Of a stretch of 64,000 nt of DNA, positions 20,336 to 30,290 are shown piece by piece (the first letter of the stretch is position 1; each line of letters opens with the position of its first letter). The stretch lies in assembly GCA_902618015.1 (NCBI GenBank), contig CACMYX010000003.1, positions 1 through 64,000 on the forward strand, read 5' to 3'. The position numbers and the translations under genes are program-made. Below the pieces are notes generated by a model that saw only the letters and a list, made by a program, of their open reading frames with translations, did no database searches and was not told the DNA's origin. This DNA comes from an uncultured Alphaproteobacteria bacterium. Its GTDB lineage: Bacteria; Pseudomonadota; Alphaproteobacteria; HIMB59; GCA-002718135.

Positions 20336-21670
20336 CTAGATTTTTCCAAGTTTTTGCAAGATTTCGTCTCTATCAAATAATGGTAGTAGATATTTTAATT
20401 CGGGTCCATGAGATTTTCCTGTCAAAATCAACCTCAAAGGCATAAATAAATCTTTTCCTTTAAGTCCAGTTTTTTTGTTAATTTTTGATGTCCAATGATC
20501 CCATGTTGTTTCATCAAAAGGATCCTCAGGTAATTCATCAACTGCCGTATTAATAAAAATATCATCAATATTTAAATCTTTAGCATTATTTATTTTTGTA
20601 ATTACTTCTTCCCATTCTTTAGCTTGTTTAATAAATGAAATATTATTTTTAATAAAACGCCAAAAACTCTCTTTTTGAAAATTTGATTTTATATTTTTTA
20701 ACTTATGACTAATTTCATTATAACTAAATAATTTAATGGTATTTTCATTAAGGTTTCTTAAGGATTCAATTGAAAATTTAGCAGAAGATCTAGATAAGCT
20801 TTGAATATCAAATTTTTTTACTATTTCATTTAAATCTTTGATTGCATCAATATTACTGCTCGAACCAATAAAAAGAAAATAATTAAGTAATGTAATATTT
20901 TCATATCCCTCATCTCTAAAATTTTCAATTGAAAGACTTCCAAGTCTTTTGCTAAAACCTTTACCAGTTTCATCAACTAAGAATGGATGATGAGCAAATG
21001 ATGGAATAGAAGATTCAAGAGCCTTAAAAATTTGAATATGATAGGCAGTATTAGCTATGTGATCCTCCCCCCTAATAATATGTGTAATTTTTTCTTCAAT
21101 ATCATCAATGACTGAAGGTAAATGGTATAACAATGTTCCATCAGCTCTAATTAAAACAGGATCACTCAAATTTTTTGCATCAAATGAAACATCCCCTTTA
21201 ATAATATCTTTCCAACTAATATTTTCATGATCTAATTTGAATCTCCAATGGGGTTGGATTCCAGATTCTATTTTTTTTTCTACTTCTTCATCACTTAGAT
21301 TTAATGATGATCTATCATAAATAGGTGGTTTCCCAGATGATAACAAAGATTTTTTCTTTAAAGCTAATTCCTCTTCTGTTTCAAAACATGGATAAAGTCT
21401 TTTCTTTTTTTTTAGAATTTCAATTTTCTCATTGTAAATATTTTTCCTAGAAGATTGATTAAAAGTATAATTCCAATTCAATCCAAGCCATGTAAGATCA
21501 TCTTTGATACTTGTCTCAAATTCTTTAGAACTCCTATTGGCATCAGTATCATCAATTCTTAATACAAACTCACCTTGATTTTTTTGACAAAAAATCCAAT
21601 TCAAAATTGCTGATCTAGCATTACCGATATGTATTTTTCCTGTAGGGCTAGGAGCGAACCTACACTTCAT
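20336..21670 (-). CDS. gltX: Glutamyl-tRNA synthetase
   Basis: Class I synthetase; 444 residues. The HIGH-type motif is HIGN at residues 14-17 (FAPSPTGKIHIGNARSAI). The KMSKS-type loop is FSKRLGS near residue 240. The anticodon-binding helical domain fills the C-terminal third. Alphaproteobacteria often carry two GltX-like enzymes, one charging tRNA-Gln for later amidation, and the sequence alone does not say which this is. It lies 1 bp from nadE. Confidence 0.95.
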   Translation of the reverse strand: MKCRFAPSPTGKIHIGNARSAILNWIFCQKNQGEFVLRIDDTDANRSSKEFETSIKDDLTWLGLNWNYTFNQSSRKNIYNEKIEILKKKKRLYPCFETEEELALKKKSLLSSGKPPIYDRSSLNLSDEEVEKKIESGIQPHWRFKLDHENISWKDIIKGDVSFDAKNLSDPVLIRADGTLLYHLPSVIDDIEEKITHIIRGEDHIANTAYHIQIFKALESSIPSFAHHPFLVDETGKGFSKRLGSLSIENFRDEGYENITLLNYFLFIGSSSNIDAIKDLNEIVKKFDIQSLSRSSAKFSIESLRNLNENTIKLFSYNEISHKLKNIKSNFQKESFWRFIKNNISFIKQAKEWEEVITKINNAKDLNIDDIFINTAVDELPEDPFDETTWDHWTSKINKKTGLKGKDLFMPLRLILTGKSHGPELKYLLPLFDRDEILQKLGKI

Positions 21671-21671
21671 A

Positions 21672-22412
21672 TTATTCTTTAGGAATTTCGCAAACGGGAA
21701 TAGGCTTCATCTTATGAAGATTTGGCTTTCTAATCTCTTCGTATCTACTGTAGTATTCACTAGACTTATTTTCCATTGCTTCTTCTAATTGCTTATATGA
21801 AAGACCAAGCTGGCTTTCATCATTTCTACTATCATCCCATAAACCATCTGTCGGTGCTGCGCTAATAATATCTTTTATAACCCCAATTTCTTCGGCTAAT
21901 TCCCACACCTCAGTTTTAGTACAATCTGCTATTGGCGATATATCTACGCCTCCATCACCATATTTTGTATAAAATCCAACACCAAAATCTTCAACTTTAT
22001 TTCCAGTACCAACCACTATACCATTATTACTTTGAGCTATTTGGTATAAAGTTACCATTCTCAGTCTAGATCTTGAATTTGCAAAAGCTAACTCACTATC
22101 AAAATTTTGCATCGTATTTTGAAAAGTTTTAAACACATTATCTAGCTCAACTATTTTTGTTTCTACATTTGGGTAATTTTGCTCTAAAAATTCTAAATGT
22201 CTCAAACTTAAATCATGTTGTGATGAATTTTGCTTGATGGGCATTGAAACGGCTATAGTTTTTAAACCAGTACGAGCACATAAGGTACTGGTAAGAGCTG
22301 AGTCAACTCCTCCTGACACTCCTATTACTAAGGTAGTTGGATTTTTATTTATAGATATAGCATAGTCTTTAATCCAATTAGAAATGAATGCGATCTTATC
22401 TTTAGAATTCAT
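21672..22412 (-). CDS. nadE: NAD synthetase, ammonia-dependent type
   Basis: Amidates nicotinic acid adenine dinucleotide to NAD. The ATP pyrophosphatase P-loop SGGVDS is at residues 33-38 (VIGVSGGVDSALTS), and GTGNKVEDFGVGFYTKYGDGG lies near residue 135. At 246 residues it lacks the N-terminal glutaminase domain of the longer form, so ammonia is the expected nitrogen donor. Confidence 0.93.
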   Translation of the reverse strand: MNSKDKIAFISNWIKDYAISINKNPTTLVIGVSGGVDSALTSTLCARTGLKTIAVSMPIKQNSSQHDLSLRHLEFLEQNYPNVETKIVELDNVFKTFQNTMQNFDSELAFANSRSRLRMVTLYQIAQSNNGIVVGTGNKVEDFGVGFYTKYGDGGVDISPIADCTKTEVWELAEEIGVIKDIISAAPTDGLWDDSRNDESQLGLSYKQLEEAMENKSSEYYSRYEEIRKPNLHKMKPIPVCEIPKE

Positions 22413-22433
22413 AAGTAATATATAAATATAAAT

Positions 22434-23807
22434 TTATAAATTTGAAGATTGCTTTGAGAGCAATTTTTCTTCTTTTAAAAAATCTGATAATAAAAAAGCC
22501 AATTCTAGAGACTGCGAGGCATTTAGTCTCGGATCACAATATGTATGATATCTATTTTTTAGATCTTCATCAGTTATTTCTTGAAGACCTCCCATACATT
22601 CTGTAACATCTTGACCAGTCATTTCTAAATGGACGCCTCCAGGATATGTACCTTCACTTCTGTGAATTTGAAAAAATTGCTGAATTTCAGAAATTATATC
22701 TTTTAATGGCCTAGTTTTAAAACCCGTGTTAGATTTGATAGTATTTCCATGCATGGGGTCACAAGTCCAAACAACATTTTTACCAGCTGAATTAACTGAT
22801 CTAATTATTTTTGGAAGTATTCCACTAACTTTTTCATGACCCATTCTACATATCAGCGTTATTTTTCCAGCTTCATTATTTGGATTCAACACATCTAATA
22901 TCTTTAATAGTTCTTCTGTCTTTGTGCTTGGACCAACTTTAACGCCTATAGGGTTCTCAATACCTCTTAAAAATTCAATATGTGCTCCATCAAGTTGTCG
23001 AGTTCTGTCACCTACCCATAACATGTGAGCTGAAACATCGTACCACTTACCTGAAGTACTATCTATTCTTGTTAATGCTTCCTCATATTGAAGAAGTAAA
23101 GCTTCATGACTTGTAAAGAAGTCTGTTTCATTTAATTGTCTTACACTGTTTCCATTTATTCCACATGCCTCCATAAAAGATAAGCATTCGTCAATTCTAG
23201 AAGATATCTCTCTAAATTTAGCAGCATTCTCACCTTTAACAAAATTTAGGTTCCATTGATGTATTTTATTTAAATTGGCAAAACCACCCTGAGAAAAAGC
23301 TCTTAAAAGATTAAGTGTAGATGCAGACTGATTGTAGGCCTGAATTAATCTATCTGGATTAGGATCTCTGTCTTTTTGATTGAAGTCTATCCCATTAATT
23401 ATATCGCCTTTATAAGACTCAAGTTCTAAATCATTAATAACTTCTGTAGCAGATGATCTTGGCTTTGCAAACTGTCCAGCAATTCTTCCTACTTTAACAA
23501 TTGGACAAGACGCGCCAAACGTTAATACAACAGCCATTTGTAAAATAACTTTAAATGTATCTCTAATATTATCTGGATGAAAATCTGCAAAACTTTCTGC
23601 ACAATCTCCACCTTGTAATAAAAAAGCATTTCCGTTAGCAACTTCTCCAAGTTTCTTTTTTAATAGTCTCGCTTCTCCAGCAAAAACTAAAGGTGGATAT
23701 TTGGAAATTTCATTTAGAGTATTATTTAGATGATCTTCATTTTTATAGTTTGGCATATGAAGAGCATCTTTATTTCTCCAACTATTAGGTGACCATTTAT
23801 TGCTCAT
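22434..23807 (-). CDS. Class II 3-deoxy-7-phosphoheptulonate (DAHP) synthase
   Basis: First enzyme of the shikimate pathway, joining phosphoenolpyruvate and erythrose 4-phosphate. The plant/mycobacterial class II type is recognised by SWRNKDALHMPNYKN at the N-terminus, FLLQGGDCAESF with the metal-binding Cys, RMGHEKVSGILP, and PGGVHLEMTGQDVTECMGG. The length of 457 residues fits this class, which is unrelated in sequence to E. coli AroF, AroG and AroH. Confidence 0.95.
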   Translation of the reverse strand: MSNKWSPNSWRNKDALHMPNYKNEDHLNNTLNEISKYPPLVFAGEARLLKKKLGEVANGNAFLLQGGDCAESFADFHPDNIRDTFKVILQMAVVLTFGASCPIVKVGRIAGQFAKPRSSATEVINDLELESYKGDIINGIDFNQKDRDPNPDRLIQAYNQSASTLNLLRAFSQGGFANLNKIHQWNLNFVKGENAAKFREISSRIDECLSFMEACGINGNSVRQLNETDFFTSHEALLLQYEEALTRIDSTSGKWYDVSAHMLWVGDRTRQLDGAHIEFLRGIENPIGVKVGPSTKTEELLKILDVLNPNNEAGKITLICRMGHEKVSGILPKIIRSVNSAGKNVVWTCDPMHGNTIKSNTGFKTRPLKDIISEIQQFFQIHRSEGTYPGGVHLEMTGQDVTECMGGLQEITDEDLKNRYHTYCDPRLNASQSLELAFLLSDFLKEEKLLSKQSSNL

Positions 23808-23854
23808 AATTTGAAAAAGCTCATAAACCCTTATAAATCCTGAAACAAGGGTTA

Positions 23855-25153
23855 TTATTTAGGCCTTTTATTTCTTAGAATTTTTAAGGCTGATCTTTCA
23901 ATAGCAAGTGAATTTTTAGGAATATTTTTGGTAATAACACTACCTGCACCAATTCTAGATTTAGACTCAATTTCAAGTGGAGCAATGAGTGATGTGTTTG
24001 AACCTATAAATACATTATCTTTTATTATCGTTCTATGTTTTTTCTTTCCATCATAGTTACAAGTTATTGTGCCAGCACCTATATTCACATTGTTTCCTAT
24101 TTCTGAATCTCCAACATATGAAAGATGAGCAATAGAAACATTATTTCCAATTTTAGAATTTTTAATTTCAACAAAGTTACCAATCTTTGATTTTTTTCCG
24201 ATTTTTGTTTTTGGCCTTAATCTAGCACTTGGACCAATATGTGAATTTTCATCTATTGTAACTTCTTCTAAGTATGAATTACTTTTAATTATTGAACCTT
24301 TTTTTATAATTGTTTTTTCCTTTATTGTAACATTGTTTTCAATTGTAACAGTAGGTTCAATTTTGGTGTCATAGCTTAAATAACAAGTATTGGGTTTTAA
24401 AAAATTGACTCCATTTTTTATAAAATTTTTTACGTATTTTTTTTGCAAGATATTTTGTACAACATTAAAATCATCCAATGTATTTATGCCCAACATTGTT
24501 TCTTTGTTGCACTCAATATAATTGATAGGAATATTTTTTTTTGAAAAAATTTTGCATATATCAGGAAGATATCTTTCTTTTTTAATTTTATTTTCTTTAA
24601 TATTTCTTAAATTATCAAATAATAATTTAGTATTTGCTATCAAAATACCAGAATTACATAAATTAATTTTTTTTTGTTCAGGTTTTAAATTGATTTGCTC
24701 AATTATTTCTTCAACGTAGTTGTTATTCAATAATATCCTACCATAACCATGTGGCTCTGAAGTATTAAATGCAATTAATGAAGCTTTCGCTTTACTTTTT
24801 TTAAATTTACTTACTAGTTTTCTTATATCTTTAACTTCAACTAAAGGTGTATCACCAAATAAAATTAAAATATTTTTTGATTTAACAAATTTTTTAACTT
24901 GCTCAATTGCATCAGCGGTTCCTTTTTGTTTTTTTTGAACAACTAACTTTGAGGTATTTAATATTAACTTTAATTCTTTTTTATTTTTTTCATTAGATAC
25001 AACTAATATATTTTTACCAGATATTTTTTTTGCAATATTAAAAATATGTGAAACAATTGGTAACCCGCATAATGGATAAACAAGCTTTGATTTACTTGCT
25101 TTAAATCTCGTACTATTGCCTGCAGCAAGTATAACAGTTGTGATATCAGACAT
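23855..25153 (-). CDS. glmU: Bifunctional UDP-N-acetylglucosamine pyrophosphorylase / glucosamine-1-P acetyltransferase
   Basis: Makes UDP-GlcNAc for peptidoglycan and lipopolysaccharide. The N-terminal nucleotidyltransferase domain (about 1-225) has LAAGNSTRFKASKSKLVYPL in place of the usual GKGTRM loop, but keeps the Arg, the later Lys and the catalytic-site Asp (LFGDTPLV). The C-terminal left-handed beta-helix has hexapeptide repeats and the acetyltransferase region NVNIGAGTITCNYDGKKKH. At 432 residues it is shorter than E. coli GlmU, mostly in the linker and tail. Confidence 0.93.
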   Translation of the reverse strand: MSDITTVILAAGNSTRFKASKSKLVYPLCGLPIVSHIFNIAKKISGKNILVVSNEKNKKELKLILNTSKLVVQKKQKGTADAIEQVKKFVKSKNILILFGDTPLVEVKDIRKLVSKFKKSKAKASLIAFNTSEPHGYGRILLNNNYVEEIIEQINLKPEQKKINLCNSGILIANTKLLFDNLRNIKENKIKKERYLPDICKIFSKKNIPINYIECNKETMLGINTLDDFNVVQNILQKKYVKNFIKNGVNFLKPNTCYLSYDTKIEPTVTIENNVTIKEKTIIKKGSIIKSNSYLEEVTIDENSHIGPSARLRPKTKIGKKSKIGNFVEIKNSKIGNNVSIAHLSYVGDSEIGNNVNIGAGTITCNYDGKKKHRTIIKDNVFIGSNTSLIAPLEIESKSRIGAGSVITKNIPKNSLAIERSALKILRNKRPK

Positions 25154-25157
25154 TAAG

Positions 25158-25790
25158 TTAGAAATTTCTTAAAATTTCGTTTCCAACATTAATTATTTCT
25201 TTTGAAGCATCTGATGTAACACTTATATCTACTACACCCCTTCCAACTGAGAATGTTTCTGCAAATAATACTTTGCTAGACAGTCGGGAGCGAGCAATTT
25301 TAGCACCAGCGTATCTTAAACGCAAAATCATTGCGTCAGTTAATTTTGCTCTCGGCATCACTCTATTAAGAATAATTATTGGATTTTTTCTTTCTTGTTT
25401 TGCAATTTTTAAAAAAGGAAGTGTAGCCATTAAGTCTACTGGACTTGGTTGTACTGGAACAAATACTCTGTCAGAAGCTTTTACAACCTGCATTGTTTCA
25501 AAAGTTATAGATGGAGGGCTATCAATTATTATAAAGTCGTACTTTCTTTTTATGGCTTTAATTTCATCTATTAAATTCCTTATATCAAAATTTAATTGAG
25601 TTATTCCAATATCATCTTCACCATAATAAGATTTTCTTGCTTCAAGCCAATATGATAGACTTTTTTGTGCATCAGCATCTATAACAGCTACTTTGTAACC
25701 ACTATTGCTCCACAAAACTGATAAATTTGCTGAAAGAGTTGATTTACCTGAACCACCTTTTTGATTCGAAAATGCTATAACTTTTCCCAT
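25158..25790 (-). CDS. ParA/MinD-type partition ATPase (orphan)
   Basis: A 210-residue deviant-Walker ATPase starting MGKVIAFSNQKGGSGKSTLS. The signature Lys of KGGSGKST is at residue 11. VAVIDADAQKS and FIIIDSPPS supply the other nucleotide-binding motifs. I chose the ATG at 25790; a TTG six bases upstream is the alternative. No parB or parS is adjacent, so this is not the chromosome-partition pair. Small stand-alone ParA proteins position varied cargos, and the cargo here is unknown. It lies 4 bp upstream of glmU. Confidence 0.85.
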   Translation of the reverse strand: MGKVIAFSNQKGGSGKSTLSANLSVLWSNSGYKVAVIDADAQKSLSYWLEARKSYYGEDDIGITQLNFDIRNLIDEIKAIKRKYDFIIIDSPPSITFETMQVVKASDRVFVPVQPSPVDLMATLPFLKIAKQERKNPIIILNRVMPRAKLTDAMILRLRYAGAKIARSRLSSKVLFAETFSVGRGVVDISVTSDASKEIINVGNEILRNF

Positions 25791-25847
25791 ATACAAGTAT
25801 TGATAATAACTATTTTAAAGATAGATGGAAACATTTTATAAAAAAAT

Positions 25848-26765
25848 ATGAAAAAAAATAAGTTAGATATTGCAAAAAATTTATTAAGCAGTGGAGAACT
25901 TGTAATATTTCCCACAGAAACAGTATTTGGTCTTGGAGCAGATGCAACAAATGATGAGGCTGTAAAATCTATTTTTAAAGTAAAAAAAAGACCAAGAAGT
26001 AATCCAATTATCTGTCACTTTAAAAGTATTAAACAAATAGAAAAATATTTTATTTTAAATAAATTTGAAAAAAAATTAGGTTCAAAATTCTGGCCTGGTC
26101 CTTTGACAATAATATTAAAAAAAAAGAAAAATTCTAAAATATCAAAATTAGTCTCTAATAACTCAACTTTAGTTGGCTGCAGAATTCCTGGTAATAAATT
26201 GGCTAAAAAATTAATTACTTTATTTGACCTACCTATTGCAGCCCCTAGTGCTAATCTGTCAGAAAGAACTTCCGTAACCAATATTATGGATATCGATCCT
26301 ATTCTAGTAAAAAAAATATTTGTTTTAAAAGATAAACAGTCTTCTCATGGACTAGAGTCCACAGTTGTTAGAATTGATACCAATAATGAAATTGAAGTAT
26401 TAAGATATGGCAGCATAACTGTTGAAGAGCTAAATAAATATGCAAAAGTAAAAATTAAAAAGAAATCATCTATTTCTCCTGGTAATTTAAAAAAACATTA
26501 TTCAACTTTAAAGCCAATAAGAATGAATGCTAAGAGAATACTAAAAAATGAAGGTTTATTAAATTTTGGCAATAATAAATTAAAGTCTAAAATAATTAAT
26601 TTAAATTTGAGTAATAAAAAAAATTTAAATGAAGCAGCAAAAAATTTTTATCATTATCTTCATAAATTAGATCAAAGTAGATGCAAAAAAATTGCTGTAG
26701 TAGAAATACCTGATAAAGGGCTTGGCAAAACTATAAATGACAGATTAAGAAGAGCAATTAAGTAA
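25848..26765 (+). CDS. tsaC: L-threonylcarbamoyladenylate synthase (Sua5/YwlC type)
   Basis: Makes the threonylcarbamoyl-AMP used to form t6A37 on ANN-decoding tRNAs. The YrdC domain carries VIFPTETVFGLGADA, the KxR signature within VKKRPRSNP, and the SxN signature in APSANLSE. At 305 residues it has the extra C-terminal Sua5 domain missing from E. coli TsaC. It abuts puuB with no gap (convergent). Confidence 0.93.
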   Translation: MKKNKLDIAKNLLSSGELVIFPTETVFGLGADATNDEAVKSIFKVKKRPRSNPIICHFKSIKQIEKYFILNKFEKKLGSKFWPGPLTIILKKKKNSKISKLVSNNSTLVGCRIPGNKLAKKLITLFDLPIAAPSANLSERTSVTNIMDIDPILVKKIFVLKDKQSSHGLESTVVRIDTNNEIEVLRYGSITVEELNKYAKVKIKKKSSISPGNLKKHYSTLKPIRMNAKRILKNEGLLNFGNNKLKSKIINLNLSNKKNLNEAAKNFYHYLHKLDQSRCKKIAVVEIPDKGLGKTINDRLRRAIK

Positions 26766-28088
26766 TTACAATCTATTTAAATAATCCATTAACCTATAAT
26801 AAATAATGGCTGAAGAATACAATGGTCTTCTAAACATGTTGCCACCTGGAATTTTAAAATGATTAATTTGCTCAAACATATCAAATTTATTTGATTTATT
26901 TAAAATTTTTTCAGCTACCATTTTTCCTCCCATAATACTCATAGCTAAACCATGCCCAGAGTAGGCATGAGCATAATATAACTTTTGATTCATTATAGTC
27001 CCAAAAATAGGCAATCTATTAATCGATATTGCCAACGTACCTCCCCAAGAAAATTCAATTTTAAATTTTTTTAATTCAGGAAAAACCTTATACATTCGTT
27101 TAGAAACAAAACTCTTTGCATCTTTTACAAAATGAGATGTAATTGTTTCAGGTCCTCCAAAAAGAAGTCTGTAGTCTTCTGAAAATCTATAATAATCAAT
27201 CATAAATCTAGAATCTATTACGCCACAATTTCTTTTGATTAGTTTACTTGCCAGATCTTTTCCGAGAGGTTCAGTTGCAATAATATAATTGTTTATAGGC
27301 ATAAAATAATTTCTTTTTGATCCTAAAAGATTATCAAGATAACCATTACAACCAATAATTACTTTCTTCGCTTTAATAATATTTTTTCCAGAATGAATTA
27401 TAACTTCTTTTTGATTATCAATAATTTTATCAGCTGGAGAATTTTCATATATATTTATACCATTTGCTAAACACTGTTCTGCTAAGCCATATGTTAGTTT
27501 TAATGGGTTCAAATGATAAGAATCCTTTAAAAGCATCCCAGAAAAATATCTGTCACTATTAACTTCATCTCTTATTGAATTGTGATCAAAGTATTCATAG
27601 TTACTATAATTATAATTCTTCTGCATATGCTCAATTTCATCTTCAAAATATTTATAATCTTTTTTTGTGTTGCCAACATGAAGAACACCTTGTCTAAGAG
27701 CACAATCAATTTTGTATTTTTCAATTAAATTAACTACATTTGAAACAGCATCTAATCCAACTTTCCAAAAAAATTTTGCTTTTTCAATACCAAATTTTTT
27801 TTCTAGGTAGAATTGATCCTTTCTCATACCAATTCCTAGTTGGCCACCATTCCTACCAGAGGCACCAGATCCAACTTTGTTTGCTTCCAAAATAGTTATT
27901 GATAAACCTTGATTAGATAAATTTAATGCAGAAGAAATACCTGTTAAACCACCTCCAATAATACATACATCAGTTGAAATATTCTCATTTAATTTAATTT
28001 GATTAGGAAAATTAGGTGCCGAAAATTTATAAAAACTCTCTTTTTCATTATCATGTTGATTAAAGGTCCTTTTTTTTGTAGTAAACAT
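26766..28088 (-). CDS. puuB: FAD-dependent oxidoreductase, gamma-glutamylputrescine oxidase-like (PuuB)
   Basis: A DAO-family flavoprotein of 440 residues. The N-terminal FAD site is VCIIGGGLTGISSALNL, followed by the NQGLSITILEANKVGSGASG strand. The C-terminal part ends with AYSGHGLAMSIMGGK. PuuB oxidises gamma-glutamylputrescine to the aldehyde. The assignment rests on family shape plus its position divergent from a PuuA-like ligase, beside a putrescine transporter. Related oxidases act on other secondary amines, so the substrate is an inference. Confidence 0.8.
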   Translation of the reverse strand: MFTTKKRTFNQHDNEKESFYKFSAPNFPNQIKLNENISTDVCIIGGGLTGISSALNLSNQGLSITILEANKVGSGASGRNGGQLGIGMRKDQFYLEKKFGIEKAKFFWKVGLDAVSNVVNLIEKYKIDCALRQGVLHVGNTKKDYKYFEDEIEHMQKNYNYSNYEYFDHNSIRDEVNSDRYFSGMLLKDSYHLNPLKLTYGLAEQCLANGINIYENSPADKIIDNQKEVIIHSGKNIIKAKKVIIGCNGYLDNLLGSKRNYFMPINNYIIATEPLGKDLASKLIKRNCGVIDSRFMIDYYRFSEDYRLLFGGPETITSHFVKDAKSFVSKRMYKVFPELKKFKIEFSWGGTLAISINRLPIFGTIMNQKLYYAHAYSGHGLAMSIMGGKMVAEKILNKSNKFDMFEQINHFKIPGGNMFRRPLYSSAIIYYRLMDYLNRL

Positions 28089-28138
28089 TAACTTATCTTT
28101 AATGGTTTAATAATAATTAGTAAACAAACAGTCTCAAT

Positions 28139-29506
28139 ATGATTGAAAAATTTCAAAATTGGTTTCATGAAAACTCTATTACAGAAGTTGAATGTTTAGT
28201 TCCAGATCTTGGAGGTATAGCAAGAGGAAAAATTTTACCAACTAATAAATTTTTAAAAGGACTGGAAAATGAAAGTCACAGATTACCACAGTCAACTTTT
28301 ATTCAAACAATATCAGGAGATTATGCAACTGAGGACTCTGCCGGTGCTTTACCAAGAAGTGTTTATAATCCAACTGACATTGATGTAATTTTAAAACCAG
28401 ATTTTAATACAATGAGAGTAGTGCCCTGGTACGACGACCCTACTGCACAAATTATCTGCGATGCAATAAATCTTAACGGAGATGATGTTATAAATTCTAG
28501 TAGGAATGCTCTAAAAAATATTCTTAAACTTTATAAAAAAGATAAATTAACTCCAATTGTTTCACCAGAGTTAGAATTTTATTTAGTAAAACCTAATGCT
28601 GACTCAGATTATCCTCTTGAAGTGCCAGTGGGTCAATCAGGTAGACAAGAAACAGGTAAGCAAGCCTTGGGTATAGATGCTGTTAACGAATTTGATCATC
28701 TTTTTGAAGATGTATATAATTATTGTGAAGCACAAAATATTGAAATTGATACTATTAACCATGAATCTGGTTCAGCTCAGATGGAAATTAATTTTCAGCA
28801 TGGTGATCCTTTAGATCTAGCAGATCAGGTATTTTTATTTAAACGAACTCTAAGACAGTCGGCTTTGAAACATAAACTTCATGCAACATTTATGGCAAAA
28901 CCTATGGAGAACCAACCAGGTAGTGCAATGCACATACATCAATCGATATATAATGAAAAAAATAAAAATATTTTTTTTAATCAATCATCTAAAATTTCAA
29001 AAAAAATGAAAAATTATTTAGGTGGGTTAGAAAAATATACTCCATTATTAATGCCTATATACGCTCCAAATATAAATTCATTTAGAAGATTGTTTGCAAC
29101 TTGGGGTGCTCCTAAAAATGTTAAATGGGGAATAGGTAATAGAAGTTGTGGTTTTAGAATTCCATCAATTGAGGAAGGGAATATACGTATTGAAAATAGA
29201 ATTCCTGGATCTGATACAAATCCATATCTTGTTTTTGCAGCTAATTTAGCTTCAGGATATTTAGGAATGAAAAACAATTTAAAACCAAATCCAGAAACTA
29301 AAGATAGTGCATTTAAAGATAAAAATTCTAATTTACCTAAAAATATGGATGAATCGTTAACTCTCTTTGAAAATGATGAAGATATAAAATCTATATTTAA
29401 CGAAAAATTTGTAAGGTCGATTGCTGCGATAAGAAGAGTTGAGTATCAAGCTTATTTATCAGTAATAAGTTCTTGGGAGCGAGAATATTTATTACTTAAT
29501 GTTTAA
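28139..29506 (+). CDS. puuA: Glutamine synthetase family protein, gamma-glutamylputrescine synthetase-like (PuuA)
   Basis: A 455-residue GS-fold ligase. The conserved metal and ATP sites are readable: SPELEFYLV, NHESGSAQMEINF, FMAKPMENQPGSAMHIHQS and RIENRIPGSDTNPY. It lacks the adenylylation-loop sequence of GlnA. PuuA ligates glutamate to putrescine, and the neighbourhood (puuB divergent 50 bp away, pot transporter, agmatine enzymes) supports this. Its 3' end overlaps potI by 11 bp, convergent. Confidence 0.85.
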   Translation: MIEKFQNWFHENSITEVECLVPDLGGIARGKILPTNKFLKGLENESHRLPQSTFIQTISGDYATEDSAGALPRSVYNPTDIDVILKPDFNTMRVVPWYDDPTAQIICDAINLNGDDVINSSRNALKNILKLYKKDKLTPIVSPELEFYLVKPNADSDYPLEVPVGQSGRQETGKQALGIDAVNEFDHLFEDVYNYCEAQNIEIDTINHESGSAQMEINFQHGDPLDLADQVFLFKRTLRQSALKHKLHATFMAKPMENQPGSAMHIHQSIYNEKNKNIFFNQSSKISKKMKNYLGGLEKYTPLLMPIYAPNINSFRRLFATWGAPKNVKWGIGNRSCGFRIPSIEEGNIRIENRIPGSDTNPYLVFAANLASGYLGMKNNLKPNPETKDSAFKDKNSNLPKNMDESLTLFENDEDIKSIFNEKFVRSIAAIRRVEYQAYLSVISSWEREYLLLNV

Positions 29507-30290
29507 ATTTTTTATTAAAATAAAAATAAAATAAACCAATTATTATTAAAGCAAACATTAAAATTGCTGATAATGCGTTTACTTCAGGACTCAATCCTAA
29601 TCTAACTTTAGAAAAAACTACAATTGGCAATGTGTTAGCTCCAGGCCCAGTAGTAAAACTCGCAACAACTAGATCATCTAAAGAAATTGTAAAAGCTAAT
29701 AACCAGCCAGCAATAATAGAAGGCAAAATTATTGGTAAAGTTATCTTATAGAGTACCTTTGTATAATTATAGCCTAGATCCATCGCAGCTTCCTCAATAT
29801 TTTTGTTAAAGTCAGTTAATCTTGCTTGAATAATAATTGCGACAAATGCAATACAAAAAGTAACGTGCGATATAAAAATAGTTAATTGTCCTCTAGATGA
29901 TGGAAATCCAATTACATTATTTAAGCTTATAAAAAAAAGTAACATTGAAAGACCTAAAATTAATTCTGGTAAAACCAAAGGTGTTGAAGAAAGAAAAATA
30001 TAGAATGATTTAAAAGGAATTTTTCTTATTCTTACAAGTGAATATCCAATCATAACTCCTAAAATTGTAGCAAAAGTTGCAGACAAAGCTGCAATTTTAA
30101 TACTAATAATAAATGCCTCAATTATTTGTTCATTATTAAATAATTCATTGTACCATCTTAAAGAAAATCCTTTCCAAACCATTACTCTCTTATTTTCATT
30201 AAATGAGTAAAAAATTAAAACTAAAATTGGGAAATATAAAAAAAATAAACCTAAAAAAATAACTGTACTTTTGATTAAACTAGATTTCAT
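29496..30290 (-). CDS. potI: Putrescine/spermidine ABC transporter permease (PotI/PotC type)
   Basis: An inner-membrane permease with six predicted membrane segments and the EAA loop (EEAAMDLGYNYTKVLYKITLPI) that docks the ATPase. I start it at the ATG at 30290 (MKSSLIKSTVIFLG, 264 residues), which overlaps potH by 11 bp. An upstream in-frame extension to 30359 would lie inside potH and is not supported. It is the last gene of the six-gene operon. Confidence 0.88.
   Translation of the reverse strand: MKSSLIKSTVIFLGLFFLYFPILVLIFYSFNENKRVMVWKGFSLRWYNELFNNEQIIEAFIISIKIAALSATFATILGVMIGYSLVRIRKIPFKSFYIFLSSTPLVLPELILGLSMLLFFISLNNVIGFPSSRGQLTIFISHVTFCIAFVAIIIQARLTDFNKNIEEAAMDLGYNYTKVLYKITLPIILPSIIAGWLLAFTISLDDLVVASFTTGPGANTLPIVVFSKVRLGLSPEVNALSAILMFALIIIGLFYFYFNKKFKH

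Noticed and set aside
23826..23853. Inverted repeat AACCCTT/AAGGGTT between glmU and the DAHP synthase gene as a terminator
   Set aside because: Only 7 bp with a 14-nt loop and no T-run on the minus strand; chance occurrence cannot be excluded.
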